Shown here in pieces: positions 5,766 through 8,408 of a stretch of DNA of 8,408 bases; the stretch's first letter is position 1, and every line of letters begins with the position of its first letter. The position numbers and the translations under genes were made by a program. The notes under the pieces were generated by a model. It was not told the origin of the DNA. It saw only the letters and a program-made list of their open reading frames with translations, and searched no databases. The stretch lies in the NCBI GenBank assembly GCA_015655225.1, contig JAATFK010000492.1, positions 1 to 8,408 on the forward strand, written 5' to 3'. This DNA is from Solirubrobacterales bacterium. Lineage in GTDB: Bacteria > Actinomycetota > Thermoleophilia > Solirubrobacterales > Solirubrobacteraceae.

Positions 5766-5780
5766 GGGTAACTTTTACCC
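5766..5780. promoter_or_regulatory. Palindrome abutting the start codon of the Gly-run gene
   Basis: GGGTAA-CTT-TTACCC is a perfect 6-bp inverted repeat (8 bp with one mismatch if extended) touching the ATG at 5765. On the minus strand it contains TAAAAGT, a partial -10 6 bases before the ATG. It is strikingly AT-rich for this DNA. It could be an operator over a leaderless promoter, or an RNA hairpin that hides the start codon. Confidence 0.45.
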
Positions 5781-5802
5781 GTTTCGTTCAGCGGGCGCAC
5801 TG

Positions 5803-6966
5803 TCAGAGGAAGTCGAGGTCGATCGGATCGGCCGGCTCGCCGGTGGCGACCGCGACCCGGCAGCGCTCCAGCAGGCCGCGCTCCAGCTCGAGGTCGCAGC
5901 TGCGCCGCTGGAAGCGCGGCAGCTCCTGCTCGGCACGGTCGATCAGGCGCTCGGCGCGCTCCGGAGCGGCGCTCAGCGCCGCCAGCATCAGCGTCCGCGC
6001 GCGCAGCCACGGCAGCTCCGCGAGCGACAGCCGGCAGAGGATCTGGTCGAGCAGCGCGCTCGTCTCCGCCCGCGGCTCGCCGCTCACGCGGCTCAGCTCG
6101 GCGAGGCACAGCTGGGCGTGGATCCAGGAGACGACGTGGCCCTCGTGCAGCGCGACCGCGCGGGCGCGCTCGAGGTGGACGCGGGCGCGCCGGTGCTCGC
6201 CGCGCCGGCGCAGCGTCTCGCCGATCCCGAGGTCGGAGGAGACGGCCATCGGCGCACCCTCCGACCCGGCGCGGAAGGTCAGTCGCTCGAATCGCACGCG
6301 CGCGCCGCCGAGGTCGCCGAGCGCGAGCAGCGCGCGGGCGCTCGCGCGCTCCGCCAGCACCGCGATGTTGGGATGCTCCTCGGCGCCGCCGCGGACTCGG
6401 CGGCCGACCGCCGCGGCGACCTCCAGCGCGCCCTCGAAGTCGCCCGCGAGACGGATCGTGTCGGAGAGGATCAGCCGCCCCCACTGCGGCAGCGCCGTGT
6501 CCGGGCGCTGGTCGGCCGAGCGCGCCGCCTCGTCCAGCTCCTCCAGCGCGCCGACGTAGTCGGCCGAGCGCCGCAGCTGCTCGGCCCGCAGGCGGTGCAG
6601 CCCGGCGGCCGAGAACCAGGCGCCGTGGCTGGCGTGCAGGAGGGCCGGTGCGACCGGTGGCGGCGCCAGCGGCTCGCCGCTGCGCTCCAGCTCCTCCAGC
6701 TCGATCAGCAGCCGCTCGCAGAGGACGCCGGCGGCGCTCAGCGCGCCCATCCCGGTCAGCGTCAGCGAGCGCTCGGCGCCCGCCTGGATCGCGAGGTGGC
6801 GCAGGCCGGCCCGCTCGGCCGCCGCCTCCAGTCGCGCCCACAGCGCGCAGGCGTCGAGCGCGCGCCCGTGACTGCGGTGGTCGAGTGCCTGCGCGAAGCC
6901 GTGCGGTATGTCGCTGGCGTCGAGCGGTCTCGCCGCGATCGCGCTCTGCTCCGACAACATCACCAC
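5803..6966 (-). CDS. TPR-like helical-repeat protein, function unknown
   Basis: 387 residues, almost entirely predicted helix, Ala/Leu/Arg/Glu-rich, with no signal peptide or membrane segment. Repeats of the tetratricopeptide type are seen, for example ADYVGALEELDEAARSA (135-151), ALLALGDLGGARVRFERL (212-229) and LRRRGEHRRARVHLERARA (252-270), so helical hairpins cover roughly residues 30-350. It resembles the TPR region of MalT/LuxR-type or AfsR-type regulators, but no ATPase or DNA-binding domain is attached. It is probably a scaffold or protein-protein interaction partner in the cytoplasm. The start is one of GTG 6966, GTG 6963 or ATG 6960. GGAGG on the minus strand ends 9 bases before GTG 6966, the only clear Shine-Dalgarno in the window. 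The tetR gene upstream seems to have its own terminator, so transcription probably starts separately. Confidence 0.75.
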   Translation of the reverse strand: MVMLSEQSAIAARPLDASDIPHGFAQALDHRSHGRALDACALWARLEAAAERAGLRHLAIQAGAERSLTLTGMGALSAAGVLCERLLIELEELERSGEPLAPPPVAPALLHASHGAWFSAAGLHRLRAEQLRRSADYVGALEELDEAARSADQRPDTALPQWGRLILSDTIRLAGDFEGALEVAAAVGRRVRGGAEEHPNIAVLAERASARALLALGDLGGARVRFERLTFRAGSEGAPMAVSSDLGIGETLRRRGEHRRARVHLERARAVALHEGHVVSWIHAQLCLAELSRVSGEPRAETSALLDQILCRLSLAELPWLRARTLMLAALSAAPERAERLIDRAEQELPRFQRRSCDLELERGLLERCRVAVATGEPADPIDLDFL

Positions 6967-6975
6967 GGCCGCATC

Positions 6976-6980
6976 CCTCC
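6976..6980 (-). promoter_or_regulatory. Shine-Dalgarno GGAGG of the TPR-like gene
   Basis: GGAGG on the minus strand lies 9 bases before GTG 6966 and 15 before ATG 6960, favouring the GTG. It is followed at once by an out-of-frame mini-frame, ATG CGG CCG TGG TGA, whose stop overlaps ATG 6960 as TGATG. Whether that mini-frame is translated cannot be told from the sequence. Confidence 0.55.
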
Positions 6981-7026
6981 GATCGGCGCTTCTCTCCGCG
7001 CGTATCGTGACGGCGTGCCGCGGCGA

Positions 7027-7053
7027 TGTAAAGCGGCCGCCGCGCCGGGCCGC
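7027..7053 (-). terminator. Terminator-like hairpin after the first tetR gene
   Basis: On the minus strand a GCGGCC stem (7053-7048) pairs with GGCCGC (7038-7033) across a 9-base loop, followed by TTTACA. It starts two bases after the TGA stop. The short TTT is the nearest thing to a U-run among the hairpins here. The same TTTACA could act as a -35 for the TPR-like gene, but no good -10 follows at the right distance. Confidence 0.5.
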
Positions 7054-7054
7054 G

Positions 7055-7759
7055 TCAGGCGGCGTCGCGGGGCGCCGCGGGAGCGTCGGCGGCGGCGGCC
7101 GCCGCCTCCGCGCCGATGAACGGCGCGAGCGCGCAGAACAGCAGCTGGGGGAGGAGCGCCGGCAGCTCCGCGACGCTGCCGTTCAGCACGCGGGCGTAGA
7201 CGATCTCGTAGAGCGCGCCGACGACCGCCTCGGCCATCAGCTCGGGCACGGCGAGGCCGGCCGGCGCGGCGTCGTAGCCGGGCGAGAGGAAGACCATGAA
7301 CGCGCGCATCGCCTCGTCGCGGCGGACGAGCGCCCGCGGCCCGGCGGCGAGCACCTCGACGAAGCCGACGCGCGCCTCGTGCGGGTGGGCCGCGAGCACG
7401 TCGAGGCCGCGGGAGAGCGCGGCGCGGACCTGCTCGGGCCACGGAGCGTGCTCGTCGATCGCCTCGCGGACGCCGGCGAGCCCGCGGTCGAGGACGTCGT
7501 CGAAGGCGGCCAGGAAGCAGGCCTCGCGGTCGGCGAAGAACTCGTAGAAGGTCTTGCGCGAGACGCCGGCGCGGGCGATCACGGCGGAGACCGTCATGCC
7601 GGCGTAGCCCTCGGCTCCGGCGACCTCGATCGCGGCGGCCAGCAGGCGCGTCCGCTGGGAGCGGCGAACGTACTCCCGCGGCAATCCGTGGCGCCCGCTG
7701 GGCAGGGGCGCGGCGAAGCTGTCGTCGTCCGGCTGGTTCTTCGTCTGGCTTGCGCGCAC
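7055..7759 (-). CDS. TetR/AcrR-family transcriptional regulator
   Basis: 234 residues. The N-terminal TetR DNA-binding domain lies at about 34-85: RTRLLAAAIEVAGAEGYAGM, then TVSAVIARAGVSRKTFYEFF with the recognition helix at about 65-74, followed by ADREACFLAAFD. The rest is the helical ligand-binding and dimerisation domain (about 90-215), with VEVLAAGPRALVRRDEAMRAF and LYEIVYARVLNG. A disordered 25-residue N-terminal extension (SQTKNQPDDDSF) precedes the conserved GLPREYV, and an Ala-rich tail ends the protein. It probably represses its own or nearby genes until a small ligand binds; the ligand is unknown. The start is GTG at 7759, with a TAGCTT box 10 bases upstream and no Shine-Dalgarno. 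A palindrome (GTCACGGTGAC) sits where the -35 would be, so autoregulation is plausible. It resembles the tetR gene upstream along its whole length. Confidence 0.9.
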   Translation of the reverse strand: MRASQTKNQPDDDSFAAPLPSGRHGLPREYVRRSQRTRLLAAAIEVAGAEGYAGMTVSAVIARAGVSRKTFYEFFADREACFLAAFDDVLDRGLAGVREAIDEHAPWPEQVRAALSRGLDVLAAHPHEARVGFVEVLAAGPRALVRRDEAMRAFMVFLSPGYDAAPAGLAVPELMAEAVVGALYEIVYARVLNGSVAELPALLPQLLFCALAPFIGAEAAAAAADAPAAPRDAA

Positions 7760-7775
7760 CCGGGGACGGAAGCTA
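7760..7775 (-). promoter_or_regulatory. -10-like box for the first tetR gene
   Basis: TAGCTT on the minus strand (plus AAGCTA at 7770-7775) lies 10 bases before the GTG at 7759. This would leave a leader of only a few bases. The -35 region falls at about 7793-7798, inside the palindrome at 7792-7802. Confidence 0.4.
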
Positions 7776-7791
7776 ACAGAAGAACCGGCTA

Positions 7792-7802
7792 GTCACGGTG
7801 AC
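7792..7802. promoter_or_regulatory. 11-base palindrome, candidate TetR operator
   Basis: GTCAC-G-GTGAC is a perfect 5-bp inverted repeat in the 70-base gap between the two tetR genes, 16 bases upstream of the TAGCTT box. A third GTCAC lies at 7829-7833. TetR-family operators are typically palindromes of about this kind or longer that overlap the promoter. The assignment is inferred. Confidence 0.35.
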
Positions 7803-7833
7803 GCGACGGTAAGTAAATGAACCATCGCGTCAC
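7798..7833 (-). terminator. 12-bp hairpin at the stop codon of the second tetR gene
   Basis: On the minus strand the stem GTGACGCGATGG pairs with CCGTCGCGTCAC, all twelve positions pairing (one U-G wobble), around a 12-base AU-rich loop. The TGA stop of the second tetR gene forms the first bases of the stem. In the opposite transcript the wobble becomes a C-A mismatch, so the fold favours minus-strand RNA, as expected of a terminator. No U-run follows. Its outer arm overlaps the palindrome at 7792-7802. Confidence 0.55.
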
Positions 7834-8408
7834 TCCTGTCTCCGGGGGATCCCCAGCAACATGAAGGTGTAATGAAGCAGGTCGTCGCACAGCTCGGGCA
7901 GCTGCTCGGCCTGTCCGCGCGCGACGCGCGCGTAGACCAGCTCGTAGATCCCGCCCGCGATCGCCTCGGCGACCAGGTCCGACGGCGGCGCGGTCGCCGG
8001 CAGGTTCGCGCGGGTCGCCTCGACGAACGAGCGGAAGCGCGTCAGCGTCGCGTCGCGGCGGGCGAGCCCGCGCGGGCCGATCGCGAGCACCTCGACGATC
8101 CCGAGCCGCGCCAGCTCCGGCTCGGCCGCGAGGAAGGTGAGGAACGCGCGCACCGCCCGCTCGAGTCGCAGCTCCCACGGCTGCTCGCCCGCGTAGGCGC
8201 CGGTGACGTAGGCGTCGCAGCGCGCGACGACCTCGTCGTAGGCGGCGAGGAAGCAGTCCTCCTTGTCGGCGAACGTCTCGTAGAACGTCCGTCGCGAGAT
8301 GCGCGCGGTCGTGAGCACGTCGGCGACCGAGGTGCCGGCGTAGCCATGGCGCGCGACCGTGCGCGCCATCGCCGCGATCAGTCGCTCGCGCTGGGTTGTG
8401 GGGACGAA
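7830..8408 (-). CDS. TetR/AcrR-family regulator, N-terminus beyond the window
   Basis: 192 residues are visible. The internal ATG at 8369 is not the true start, because the frame stays open to the window edge and reads FVPTTQRERLIAAMARTVARHGYAG, the normal first helix of a TetR domain. Next comes TSVADVLTTARISRRTFYETFADKEDCFLAAYDEV, the helix-turn-helix and following helix. The C-terminal ligand domain has GIVEVLAIGPRGLARRDA and GGIYELVYARVARGQAEQLPEL, closely matching the downstream tetR protein (VEVLAAGPRALVRRDE; ALYEIVYARVLNG). The pair probably arose by tandem duplication. Ligand and targets are unknown. The gene ends in a strong hairpin 70 bases before the next tetR, so the two are probably separate transcripts. 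Confidence 0.9.
   Translation of the reverse strand, partial: FVPTTQRERLIAAMARTVARHGYAGTSVADVLTTARISRRTFYETFADKEDCFLAAYDEVVARCDAYVTGAYAGEQPWELRLERAVRAFLTFLAAEPELARLGIVEVLAIGPRGLARRDATLTRFRSFVEATRANLPATAPPSDLVAEAIAGGIYELVYARVARGQAEQLPELCDDLLHYTFMLLGIPRRQE

Noticed and set aside
7001..7032. TTTACA as -35 plus CACGAT or GATACG as -10 for the TPR-like gene
   Set aside because: The -10 candidates are poor (CACGAT at 17 bases) or badly spaced (GATACG at 20), and TTTACA is better explained as the tail of the tetR terminator hairpin. Left as a weak possibility.
5749..7119. A 456-residue + strand frame opposite the TPR-like gene
   Set aside because: The minus-strand frame has a Shine-Dalgarno, coherent helical repeats and natural amino-acid composition. 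The + frame is Arg/Gln/Ala-rich noise.

Overview
The window is very GC-rich (roughly 70% by eye) and densely coded, with strong third-position G/C bias in every gene. The best guess is an actinobacterium, most likely of the Thermoleophilia/Solirubrobacterales type. That rests on base composition, the TetR style (LPREYV before the helix-turn-helix, then SRKTFYE and a cytosolic effector domain), a Thr/Pro-rich zinc-ribbon membrane protein, and a TesB-like gene beside pdxS-pdxT. This is inference, not a database match. No tRNA, rRNA, CRISPR array, transposase or phage gene is visible.

Layout. 1-209: no gene; two small hairpins, one the probable terminator of the first gene. 210-1217 (-): zinc-ribbon/transmembrane/Pro-Thr linker/discoidin-like protein. 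1281-1448 (+): 55-residue one-pass membrane protein. 1450-1998 (-): RmlC/RfbC-type dTDP-sugar epimerase. 2065-2949 (+): RpiR/MurR-type regulator. 2968-3768 (-): TesB-like acyl-CoA thioesterase. 3836-4720 and 4729-5295 (+): pdxS and pdxT, the two subunits of pyridoxal 5'-phosphate synthase. 5373-5765 (-): small membrane protein with an 11-Gly run. 5803-6966 (-): TPR-like helical-repeat protein. 7055-7759 (-): TetR regulator. 7830-8408 (-): a second, paralogous TetR regulator whose N-terminus lies beyond the window.

The left two thirds alternates strictly between divergent and convergent neighbours. The three divergent gaps are 63, 66 and 67 bases. The convergent gaps are 1 and 18 bases, then 77 after pdxT. 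In the divergent gaps the only recognisable signal is a -10-like TANNNT box 6-10 bases before the start codon and no Shine-Dalgarno sequence, so most of these genes look leaderless. The TPR-like gene is the exception and has a clear GGAGG.

Functionally, the only firm pathway is PLP biosynthesis by PdxS and PdxT, with all key catalytic residues present at the positions known from Bacillus subtilis. The rest is ordinary housekeeping or orphan genes. I found no convincing new multi-gene system. The most interesting leads are the leaderless promoter pattern, the palindromes around the tetR pair and before the Gly-run gene, and the zinc-ribbon/discoidin membrane protein.
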